5,631 nt of DNA from Collinsella sp. AF02-46-1. GTDB lineage: Bacteria; Actinomycetota; Coriobacteriia; Coriobacteriales; Coriobacteriaceae. The stretch spans positions 428-6,058 of the forward strand of contig CAKXKM010000099.1 in assembly GCA_934876235.1 (NCBI GenBank). The letters run 5' to 3'. This document shows, one piece after another, positions 1-5,574 of the stretch. The position numbers and the translations under genes are program-made. The notes beneath the pieces were generated by a model. The model saw nothing but the letters and a program-made list of their open reading frames with translations, did no database searches and had not been told where the DNA came from. Numbering within the stretch: position 1 is the stretch's first letter; every line of letters starts with the position of its first letter.

Positions 1-1061
1 AATACCCCTACTTGAGAGATGCGGTTAAAGGCTTAGACAGCATTCTCCAGACCTCAATCGACGCTCACAGGGAAGACTCACGTTTAAACATTGTCCTGTG
101 CGGCTCCTACGTTGAGATTATGAAATCTCTCATCGAGCATGAAAGCCCCCTCTACGGGCGAATTGATCTCGCGCTTGAGCTTAAGCCCATGGATTACTTT
201 GACGCTGCAAAGTTCTATCCCGCGTTCTCACCCGAGGACAAGGTGCGGCTCTATAGCGTTTTTGGCGGCATCCCCTTTTACAATCGCCTCATCGATCAGT
301 CCCAAAGCGTACGCGACAATATCATCGAGCTCGTCACAGAACCTGGCGCCCGCTTAGAAAGCGAAGTACCGTCCTATCTCAACGCCGAGATCTCGAAGAT
401 GACCAACGCCAACGAAGTTTTCGGGGCTCTCGCACAAGGTTACTCCCGTTGGGGGGACGTGCTGGCACAGTCGCACGTCTCGAGCGGTCCGGCCATGGCA
501 GACGTACTCGACAAGCTCATGTCACTCGAAATCGTCCAAAAGCGTGCACCCATCAACGACCCTACGAATAAGCGCAAGTCTGGCTACTTTGTGGTGGACC
601 CACTTTCGCTCTTTTACTATCGCTACGTCTTCCGCAATGCCTCTGCGCGTCAGCTGCTCGACCCGGAAGTCTTCTATGATCGTCACGTCTCCCAAGACTT
701 CGAGGAAAACTACACTCCACATATGTTCGAGGAGATCTGCCGTCAATACCTCGTGCGGCAAAACAGGACTGGCAAGATCGAACCGGCTTTCGATGCCATA
801 GGCAAGTACTGGTACGACGATCCCGCAAACAAAACGAGCGGCGAATTCGATGTGGTAACGCAAGACCCCGAGGGCTACGCATTCTACGAAGCAAAGTTCC
901 GCAAATCCCCCGTCACGCAAAAAATGGTCGACGAGGAAATCACCCAAGTCGAGGCAACGGGGCTCAAGTGCCATCGCTACGGATTCTTCTCCCGTTCGGG
1001 CTTCGAAGCTGACGAAAGCGATCGAACCGTCTTCATCGACCTGCCGCAGATGTTTGAATAG
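1..1061 (+). CDS. Archaeal-type ATPase with DUF234 nuclease-like C-terminus, 5' end missing
   Basis: The reading frame is open from the left edge (first full codon at 3, reading YPYL) to the TAG at 1059-1061, about 352 visible residues. The TTG at 12 is an internal leucine, not a start. In this family (Archaeal_ATPase plus DUF234) Walker B reads hhhhDE[FY]PYL; the first two bases, AA, fit the end of the Glu codon, so Walker A and most of Walker B lie upstream. Counting from the TTG at 12: a sensor-1-like LNIVLCGS (25-32), the family block SPLYGR (45-50) with DYFDAAKFYP (61-70) and GGIP (85-88), a probable winged-helix linker (about 130-185), then DUF234. The last carries FEEICRQYL (239-247), GEFD (D280) and EAK (E293, K295), consistent with a PD-(D/E)XK nuclease core. 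Function is unknown; defence or mobile-element roles have been suggested for relatives. TTA, AGG and TCA codons are commoner than in the downstream genes, hinting at separate ancestry. Confidence 0.85.
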   Translation, partial: YPYLRDAVKGLDSILQTSIDAHREDSRLNIVLCGSYVEIMKSLIEHESPLYGRIDLALELKPMDYFDAAKFYPAFSPEDKVRLYSVFGGIPFYNRLIDQSQSVRDNIIELVTEPGARLESEVPSYLNAEISKMTNANEVFGALAQGYSRWGDVLAQSHVSSGPAMADVLDKLMSLEIVQKRAPINDPTNKRKSGYFVVDPLSLFYYRYVFRNASARQLLDPEVFYDRHVSQDFEENYTPHMFEEICRQYLVRQNRTGKIEPAFDAIGKYWYDDPANKTSGEFDVVTQDPEGYAFYEAKFRKSPVTQKMVDEEITQVEATGLKCHRYGFFSRSGFEADESDRTVFIDLPQMFE

Positions 1062-1094
1062 GACAGACCCCACCCGCATCCCAAGCATCCATTA

Positions 1095-1100
1095 TCTAAT
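1095..1100 (+). promoter_or_regulatory. Possible -10 hexamer of the topoisomerase operon
   Basis: TCTAAT matches TATAAT at five of six positions and abuts the LexA box, so transcription would start inside the operator, a normal arrangement for repression. There is no good -35 element 16-18 bases upstream. A rival pairing is TTGTTC (1108-1113), overlapping the box, with TGGAAT (1132-1137) at 18-base spacing. Neither is strong, and the true start site is not decided by the sequence. Confidence 0.2.
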
Positions 1101-1115
1101 CGAACGATTGTTCGA
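1100..1115. promoter_or_regulatory. LexA-binding site (SOS box), perfect palindrome
   Basis: The site reads TCGAACGATTGTTCGA, an exact match to the actinobacterial LexA consensus TCGAAC-N4-GTTCGA. The symmetry extends one more base each side (1099-1116, 7-bp arms, 4-base spacer). It lies 38 bases after the upstream gene's stop and 98 bases before the topoisomerase ATG. Both genes point right, so the operon starting at 1214 is its only visible target. LexA repression released by RecA-stimulated cleavage is the known mechanism for such boxes; applying it here is inference. The palindrome could also fold as a short RNA hairpin, but no T-run follows it, which argues against a terminator. Confidence 0.8.
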
Positions 1116-1190
1116 TGGATTTCGTGTTGGGTGGAATCGTCTGTGGGCTGGGCTATGCTACCTTGACTATCTATATGACTTAAACGCAGC

Positions 1191-1197
1191 AAAGGAG
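1191..1197 (+). promoter_or_regulatory. Shine-Dalgarno sequence, unusually distant from its ATG
   Basis: AAAGGAG is the best ribosome-binding sequence before the topoisomerase B gene, but it ends 16 bases before the ATG at 1214; 5-9 is usual. No in-frame start lies closer to it. The nearer GAGAGAG (1202-1208) may serve instead. The ATG at 1214 is still preferred because the encoded MAKNTANYGNDSI resembles the start of this family. Confidence 0.5.
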
Positions 1198-1213
1198 CAC
1201 CGAGAGAGCGAGT

Positions 1214-2074
1214 ATGGCAAAAAACACCGCAAACTATGGTAACGACAGTATCCGCCAGCTCAAGGACGAGGAGCGCGTACGCCTACGCCCCGCCGTCATC
1301 TTTGGCTCGGACGGACTCGACGGTTGCGCGCATGCCGCCTTCGAAATCCTGTCCAACGCCGTTGACGAGGCGCGCCAGGGCTACGGCAAGCTCATCACCC
1401 TCACCGCCTTTCGCGATGGCTCTATTCAGGTAGAGGACAACGGCCGTGGCTGCCCGCTCGACTGGAACCCCTCCGAGAAGCGCTTTAACTGGGAGATCGT
1501 CTTTTGCGAGCGCTTCGCCGCCGGCACGTACCACAACAACAAGGGCGGCGACTACGACTTCTCGCTCGGCACCAACGGCCTGGGCTCCTGCGCGACCCAG
1601 TACGCTTCCGAGTACATGGACGTCACCGTTTGGCGTGACGGTAACAAGTACTCTCTGCACTTTAAGAAAGGTAAGGTCGTCGGCGCCAAAAAGAAGGCGC
1701 TCGAGATTGAGCCCAGCGACGAGAACCGCACCGGCACCACCATCAAGTGGCGCCCCGATCTTGAGGTCTTTACCTCGATCAGCATTCCCCACGACTGGTA
1801 TCGCGAGACCATGCGCCGCCAGGCCGTGGTCAACGCCAACGTGACCTTCCGCCTGCGCATCGAGGGCGACGACGGCGAGTTTTCCGAAGAGGATTTTTGC
1901 TATCCCAAGGGCATCGAGGACTATGTGCTCGAGAAGGTCGGTACCGACTACCTCACCGAGCCCTTCTTTATCGAGGCCGACCGCCGCGGTCGCGACCCCG
2001 AGGACCAGCCCGACAACAACCTAAAGATAACCGCATGTGTGTGCTTATCGCGCACCATCAAGATGCAGGAGTAA
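1214..2074 (+). CDS. N-terminal fragment of the topoisomerase B subunit (GHKL ATPase domain)
   Basis: This is the 286-residue product if TAA 2072-2074 is read as a stop. It contains the whole GHKL nucleotide-binding fold (residues about 20-220) and the beginning of the transducer domain, ending in TIKMQE. It lacks the QTK lysine that contacts the ATP gamma-phosphate in GyrB, the Toprim domain and the surface that binds the A subunit. On family knowledge it might still bind ATP but could not cleave or pass DNA alone. It is half of the broken gene at 1214-3211, listed separately because a gene caller would report it this way. Confidence 0.6.
   Translation: MAKNTANYGNDSIRQLKDEERVRLRPAVIFGSDGLDGCAHAAFEILSNAVDEARQGYGKLITLTAFRDGSIQVEDNGRGCPLDWNPSEKRFNWEIVFCERFAAGTYHNNKGGDYDFSLGTNGLGSCATQYASEYMDVTVWRDGNKYSLHFKKGKVVGAKKKALEIEPSDENRTGTTIKWRPDLEVFTSISIPHDWYRETMRRQAVVNANVTFRLRIEGDDGEFSEEDFCYPKGIEDYVLEKVGTDYLTEPFFIEADRRGRDPEDQPDNNLKITACVCLSRTIKMQE
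2072..2074 (+). other. Premature in-frame TAA in the topoisomerase B subunit
   Basis: The frame reads K-M-Q-E-stop-D-H-N-S-S-W-L. From memory of relatives, this block reads about E-Y-Y-H-N-S-S-[FW]-L, so the stop replaces a tyrosine (TAC or TAT to TAA) and the next tyrosine is aspartate. The spacing to conserved residues on both sides is preserved, so no indel is needed. TAA is not a selenocysteine or pyrrolysine codon, so recoding is unlikely. Confidence 0.8.
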
Positions 2075-2227
2075 GACCACAACTCCTCCTGGCTCGAGAA
2101 CGGTGGCTCGCCGGAGAAAGCGGCTCGTAGCGCTCTGACTAGCGCCATCGATGCCTACATCAAGCAACAGGGCAAGTACAACAAAAACGAGAGCGGCATT
2201 AAGTGGCAGGACGTCCAAGACTGTCTG

Positions 2228-3211
2228 GTGCTGGTGACCAACTGCTTCTCCACCCAGACGTCCTACGAAAACCAGACCAAGAAGGCCATCAACAACCGCT
2301 TTATCCAGCAGGCCATGACTGCCTTCTTTAAGGAGCGCCTCTCGACCTATCTGATCGAGAACAAAGACGCCGCCAACAAGATCATGGAGCAGGTGCTCAT
2401 CAACAAGCGCTCGCGTGAGAATGCCGAAAAGACGCGCCAGAGCATCAAGACCAACCTGCAGCAAAAGACCGACATGGCCAACCGCGTGCAAAAGTTCATC
2501 GATTGCCGCTCCAAAGACAAGAGCCGCCGCGAGATCTACATCGTAGAGGGCGACTCGGCAGCAGGCGCCATTCGCACCTCGCGCGATGCCGAGTTCCAGG
2601 GCGTCATGCCCGTCCGCGGCAAGATCCTCAACTGCCTGAAGGAGGACTATCCGCGCATCTTTAAGTCCGACATCATCATGGACCTTATGCGCGTGCTGGG
2701 CTGCGGCGTGGAGATCAAGGACAAGCGCATCAAGAACCTTGGTGCCTTTGACCTGGACAACCTCAACTGGAACAAGGTCATCATCTGTACGGACGCCGAC
2801 GTAGACGGCTACCACATCCGCACGCTCGTGCTCACCATGCTCTACCGCCTGGTGCCCACACTTATCGACGAGGGCTACGTGTATATCGCCGAGTCGCCGC
2901 TCTACGAGATCAACTGCAAAGAGAAGACCTACTTTGCCTACACCGAGCTCGAGAAGAACGGCATCCTCAAGGAGATCGGCGACCAGAAGTGCTCCATCAA
3001 CCGCTCCAAGGGTCTTGGTGAGAACGATCCGGACATGATGTGGCTCACCACCATGAACCCCGAGACGCGCCGTCTGATCAAGGTGGAGCCCGAGGACGTC
3101 ACCAAGATGGAAACCATGTTTAACCTGTTGCTGGGTAACGACGAGGCGGGCCGCAAGCGCCATATCTCCGAGCACGGCAAGGAATACCTGGACCAGCTGG
3201 ACCTGCAATAG
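2228..3211 (+). CDS. C-terminal fragment of the topoisomerase B subunit (QTK loop, Toprim, tail)
   Basis: This is the open frame after the TAA. The first permitted start is GTG at 2228 (327 residues), but conserved in-frame coding begins directly after the stop at 2075 (HNSSWLENGGSPEKA and on), so the GTG is almost certainly an internal valine. No ATG lies in frame between 2075 and 2228, and no Shine-Dalgarno sequence sits at a useful distance before 2228, so independent translation looks poor. Numbered from the GTG: QTK at 16-18, Toprim glutamate E107, acidic triad D189/D191/D193, and SKGLGE at 260-265. These are the metal-binding residues for DNA cleavage together with the A subunit. Same frame as the first half; not a separate gene in origin. 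Confidence 0.6.
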   Translation: MLVTNCFSTQTSYENQTKKAINNRFIQQAMTAFFKERLSTYLIENKDAANKIMEQVLINKRSRENAEKTRQSIKTNLQQKTDMANRVQKFIDCRSKDKSRREIYIVEGDSAAGAIRTSRDAEFQGVMPVRGKILNCLKEDYPRIFKSDIIMDLMRVLGCGVEIKDKRIKNLGAFDLDNLNWNKVIICTDADVDGYHIRTLVLTMLYRLVPTLIDEGYVYIAESPLYEINCKEKTYFAYTELEKNGILKEIGDQKCSINRSKGLGENDPDMMWLTTMNPETRRLIKVEPEDVTKMETMFNLLLGNDEAGRKRHISEHGKEYLDQLDLQ

Positions 3212-3245
3212 CAGCAAATCGATAACGACGGCCCACAAATAGTTC

Positions 3246-3251
3246 AAGAGG
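3246..3251 (+). promoter_or_regulatory. Ribosome-binding site of the topoisomerase A subunit
   Basis: AAGAGG ends five bases before GTG 3257 and decides that start: the encoded sequence begins MAKKKTKNQPKKKQV and no better start lies nearby. The site sits in the 45-base gap after the B subunit. I see no promoter or terminator in that gap, which supports one transcript. Confidence 0.65.
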
Positions 3252-3256
3252 AAATC

Positions 3257-5497
3257 GTGGCAAAGAAGAAGACGAAGAACCAGCCAAAGAAAAAGCAGGT
3301 CAACGCCGAGAACGTCATCGGCCTGCACTCCGAGGTCACCGACCAGCCGATTACGCAGACGCTCGAGGTCAACTACATGCCCTACGCTATGAGCGTCAAC
3401 GTCTCGCGTGCATTCCCCGAGATCGACGGCTTTAAGCCCTCGCACCGCAAGCTGCTCTACACTATGTACAAGATGGGCCTGCTCAAGGGCGAGCGCCAAA
3501 AGAGCGCCAACATCGTGGGCCAGACCATGAAGCTCAACCCACACGGCGACGCCGCCATCTACGAGACGATGGTGCGCCTGGCCACGGGCAACGAGGCGCT
3601 GCTTGCTCCTTTCGTGGAGTCGAAGGGCAACTTTGGCAAGTACTATTCAGGCGACCTGAGCTACGCCGCCTCGCGTTACACCGAGGCCAAGCTCTCCCCC
3701 ATCAGCGCCGAGATCTTCAAGGACATCGACAAGGACCCGGTCGACTTCGTCGACAGCTACGACGGCGCCATGAAGGAGCCGCGCCTGCTGCCCACCACGT
3801 TCCCCAACATCCTTGTCTCGGCCAATAAGGGCATCGGCGTCGCCATGGCGTCCGACATCTGCGGTTTCAACCTCAACGAGGTCTGCACCGCCACGATGCA
3901 CTACCTGCAGGATCCCGACTGCGACCTGCTCGAGTACATGCCCATGCCCGATTTCTCGACCGGCGGCGAGATTATCTACCGCCGCGAGGAAATGGAAAAA
4001 ATCGTCGAGACCGGCCTTGGCAGCTTCCAAATTCGCTCCCGCTGGCGTTGGATTCCCGAAGAGCGCATCATCGAGGTCTATGAGATCCCCTACACCACCA
4101 AGACCGATGTCATCATCGAGCGCATCGTCAAGCTCTCCAAGGAGGGCAAGGTCAAAGAGATCGCTGACATCCGCGACGAGACCGACCTCTCGGGCTTGCG
4201 CATCGCCATCGACCTTAAGCGCGGTGTCGACCCCGACAAGCTCATGGCGAAGCTCTATCGCTCGACCACGCTGCAGGATTCGTTCTCGTGCAACTTCAAC
4301 GTGCTCGTCGACGGCTATCCCCGTGTTATGGGCGTGCGCCAGATTCTGCACGAGTGGGTCAAGTGGCGTATTGAGTCCACGCGTCGCCGCATTAATTTTG
4401 ACCTGGGCAAAAAGTCCGAGCGCCTGCACCTGCTGCACGGACTTGAGGCAATTCTGCTCGACATCGACAAGGCCATCGCCATCATCCGCGGCACTAAGCT
4501 CGAGGCAGAGGTTGTACCCAACCTTATGAAGGGTTTCGACATCGACGAGACCCAGGCCGAGTTTGTCGCCGAACTTAAGCTCCGCAACATCAACGAGGAG
4601 TACATCCTCAACCGCACCAAGGACATCGCCAAGCTCGAGGGTGAGATCGCCGAACTCGAGGAGATCCTCTCGAGCGAGGACAACATCAAGAAGGTCATCA
4701 GCGACGAGCTGGCCGCGGTCAACAAGAAGTACGTGATGCCGCGCCGCACGGGCAGGATCGAGCCCCATGAGGTTATCGAGATAAGCTTGGAGCCCGAGGT
4801 CGAGGAGTACCCGGTCACCATCATGCTCTCGCGCGATGGCTACCTTAAAAAGATGACAGACCGCGTGCTTAAGAAGGCCGCCACGCTCAAGTACAAGGAC
4901 GGCGACAAACCCTTTATCGAGTTCCCGTCCTCCAACACGCACGAGCTGCTGGTCTTTACCAACAAGAGCCAGGTGTACAAGTGCAAGGTTGCGGCGTTTG
5001 AGGACACCAAGTCGGCCCAGCTGGGCTCGTACCTGCCCACCGATCTTGAGATGGAACCCGACGAGAGCGTCATCTGGGTCATCGACCCCGAGGACTACAA
5101 GGCCGACGTGCTGTTCGTCTTTGAGAACGGCCGCGTGGTGCGTGTCGCGCTTTCTGGATACGTTACCAAGACCAACCGCAAGCGCCTTAAGAACGCCATC
5201 TACGGCGGCAGCAAGCTGCTGTATGCGCAGGTGCTCAAGGAGGACCGCGACCTCGCGCTGGTCTCGAGCGACTACCGCCTGATGAACTTCAACACGTCGC
5301 TGCTCAAGACCAAGACGACCACCAACACGCAGGGCGTCCAGGCCTTTACGGCCAAGAAGGGCCGCTCGGTCACCACCGTCGGCACGACCGAGGAAATCCT
5401 TGGCGCCGGCGTCTCGGCCGAGAAGTTCACCGCGCAGAGCCTGCCCTCTGCCGGTGCCCTCATGAAGGAAAACGACATGCCGAGTTTGTTTGACTAA
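3257..5497 (+). CDS. parC: DNA topoisomerase IV/gyrase subunit A (ParC/GyrA family)
   Basis: An intact 746-residue A subunit, near ParC in length and shorter than typical GyrA (about 820-875). A lysine-rich leader (1-15) precedes the winged-helix and tower region. The catalytic pair is R140-Y141 in AASRYTEAKLS; Y141 would form the 5'-phosphotyrosyl link to cleaved DNA. The quinolone region reads NPHGDAAIYE (94-103): A99 sits at E. coli GyrA Ser83 and E103 at Asp87. VYEIPYTT (274-281) and ADIRDETDLSGLRIAIDLKRG (303-323) are typical of the family, and the coiled-coil/C-gate arm spans about 365-492. The C-terminal domain (about 515-700) shows four or more beta-pinwheel repeats, for example TIMLSRDGYLKKMT, ELLVFTNKSQVYKCK and DVLFVFENGRVVRV. 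No GyrA box (Q[RK]RGG[RK]G) is present, so wrapping-driven supercoiling is unlikely; decatenation or relaxation is inferred. Start is GTG with a good ribosome site. It would pair with the upstream B subunit and share its LexA control. A GyrA paralogue name is the alternative. Confidence 0.9.
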   Translation: MAKKKTKNQPKKKQVNAENVIGLHSEVTDQPITQTLEVNYMPYAMSVNVSRAFPEIDGFKPSHRKLLYTMYKMGLLKGERQKSANIVGQTMKLNPHGDAAIYETMVRLATGNEALLAPFVESKGNFGKYYSGDLSYAASRYTEAKLSPISAEIFKDIDKDPVDFVDSYDGAMKEPRLLPTTFPNILVSANKGIGVAMASDICGFNLNEVCTATMHYLQDPDCDLLEYMPMPDFSTGGEIIYRREEMEKIVETGLGSFQIRSRWRWIPEERIIEVYEIPYTTKTDVIIERIVKLSKEGKVKEIADIRDETDLSGLRIAIDLKRGVDPDKLMAKLYRSTTLQDSFSCNFNVLVDGYPRVMGVRQILHEWVKWRIESTRRRINFDLGKKSERLHLLHGLEAILLDIDKAIAIIRGTKLEAEVVPNLMKGFDIDETQAEFVAELKLRNINEEYILNRTKDIAKLEGEIAELEEILSSEDNIKKVISDELAAVNKKYVMPRRTGRIEPHEVIEISLEPEVEEYPVTIMLSRDGYLKKMTDRVLKKAATLKYKDGDKPFIEFPSSNTHELLVFTNKSQVYKCKVAAFEDTKSAQLGSYLPTDLEMEPDESVIWVIDPEDYKADVLFVFENGRVVRVALSGYVTKTNRKRLKNAIYGGSKLLYAQVLKEDRDLALVSSDYRLMNFNTSLLKTKTTTNTQGVQAFTAKKGRSVTTVGTTEEILGAGVSAEKFTAQSLPSAGALMKENDMPSLFD

Positions 5498-5510
5498 AAC
5501 AACGGTGACT

Positions 5511-5526
5511 AAACCGTCATGGTTTT
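5511..5526 (+). terminator. Weak T-tailed hairpin after the A-subunit gene
   Basis: AAACC (5511-5515) pairs with GGTTT (5521-5525) around GTCAT, and the T-run covers 5523-5526, 13 bases after the stop. Five pairs, three of them A-T, and a T-run partly consumed by the stem make it a poor intrinsic terminator. A competing stem, ACGGT (5502-5506) with ACCGT (5513-5517), overlaps it. Confidence 0.25.
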
Positions 5527-5536
5527 ACAAAGCAGC

Positions 5537-5574
5537 GGGGCTCGGGGGGGCCTTAACCGGGGCCCCCCGCCCCC
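5537..5574. repeat. Very GC-rich inverted repeat downstream of the operon
   Basis: GGGGGGCC (5545-5552) is perfectly complementary to GGCCCCCC (5561-5568) around TTAACCGG. An outer GGGG (5537-5540) can pair with C residues at 5570-5574 across a small internal loop. The structure would be very stable in RNA, but what follows on the + strand is C5 (5584-5588) then A7 (5589-5595), not a T-run, so it is not a canonical terminator for the operon. On the - strand the T7 would come before the stem, which also fails. Its G-runs could alternatively form a G-quadruplex. From here to the window end I see no gene; the ATG at 5620 is followed at once by TAA. Confidence 0.55.

Larger units (their letters stand above)
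1214..3211 (+). pseudogene. parE: DNA topoisomerase IV/gyrase subunit B (ParE/GyrB family) with in-frame stop
   Basis: One frame from ATG 1214 to TAG 3211 encodes a 665-residue type IIA topoisomerase B subunit, a normal length, broken only by TAA at codon 287. N-terminal GHKL ATPase: E44 and N48 in FEILSNAVDE, D75-G77-G79 in VEDNGRG, ATP lid SLGTNGLGS (117-125), and T175/T176 in RTGTTIKW. Transducer: the ATP-contacting QTK loop at 354-356, after the stop. Toprim: E445 in VEGDSA, and D527, D529 and D531 in TDADVDG. C-terminal tail: SKGLGE (598-603). The family normally uses ATP to drive strand passage with the A subunit. The motifs RPAVIFG and NGLG differ from classical RPGMYIG and HGVG, marking a divergent branch also seen in Clostridia and Coriobacteriia. 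The A-subunit gene follows after 45 bases, so they are probably co-transcribed. All catalytic residues are kept, so the lesion is recent, an error or tolerated. Choosing ParE over GyrB rests mainly on the partner's missing GyrA box. Confidence 0.8.

Noticed and set aside
777..794. Second LexA-like palindrome ATCGAAC-CGGC-TTTCGAT
   Set aside because: It has one mismatch to the consensus, lies inside coding sequence (codons for Ile-Glu and Phe-Asp flank Pro-Ala) and is not near a start, so chance is the simpler explanation.
1099..1116. LexA palindrome read as an intrinsic terminator for the upstream gene
   Set aside because: The 7-bp stem is followed by GGATTTCGTG with no T-run, and the exact operator match explains the symmetry better.
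1163..1190. TTGACT as a -35 element for the topoisomerase operon
   Set aside because: No -10-like hexamer lies 16-18 bases downstream; the area falls on the Shine-Dalgarno region.
1054..1242. 62-codon open frame overlapping the intergenic region and the B-subunit start
   Set aside because: It has no ribosome-binding site, reads through the LexA box and promoter region, and resembles no known protein.
2072..2074. Programmed frameshift or stop-codon recoding in the B subunit
   Set aside because: The frame is the same before and after, TAA is not used for selenocysteine or pyrrolysine, and no slippery heptamer or strong downstream stem was seen.
2045..3544. Long open frame on the - strand (499 codons) across the B/A gene junction
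   Set aside because: It is antisense to conserved Toprim and A-subunit coding sequence, its translation is a low-complexity Leu/Val/Asp/His-rich string, and no domain is recognisable. Such frames arise from GC-biased third positions.
3647..4942. Long open frame on the - strand (431 codons) inside the A-subunit gene
   Set aside because: It is a shadow of the A-subunit gene with the same Leu/Val/Asp/Gly-rich composition and no recognisable motif.
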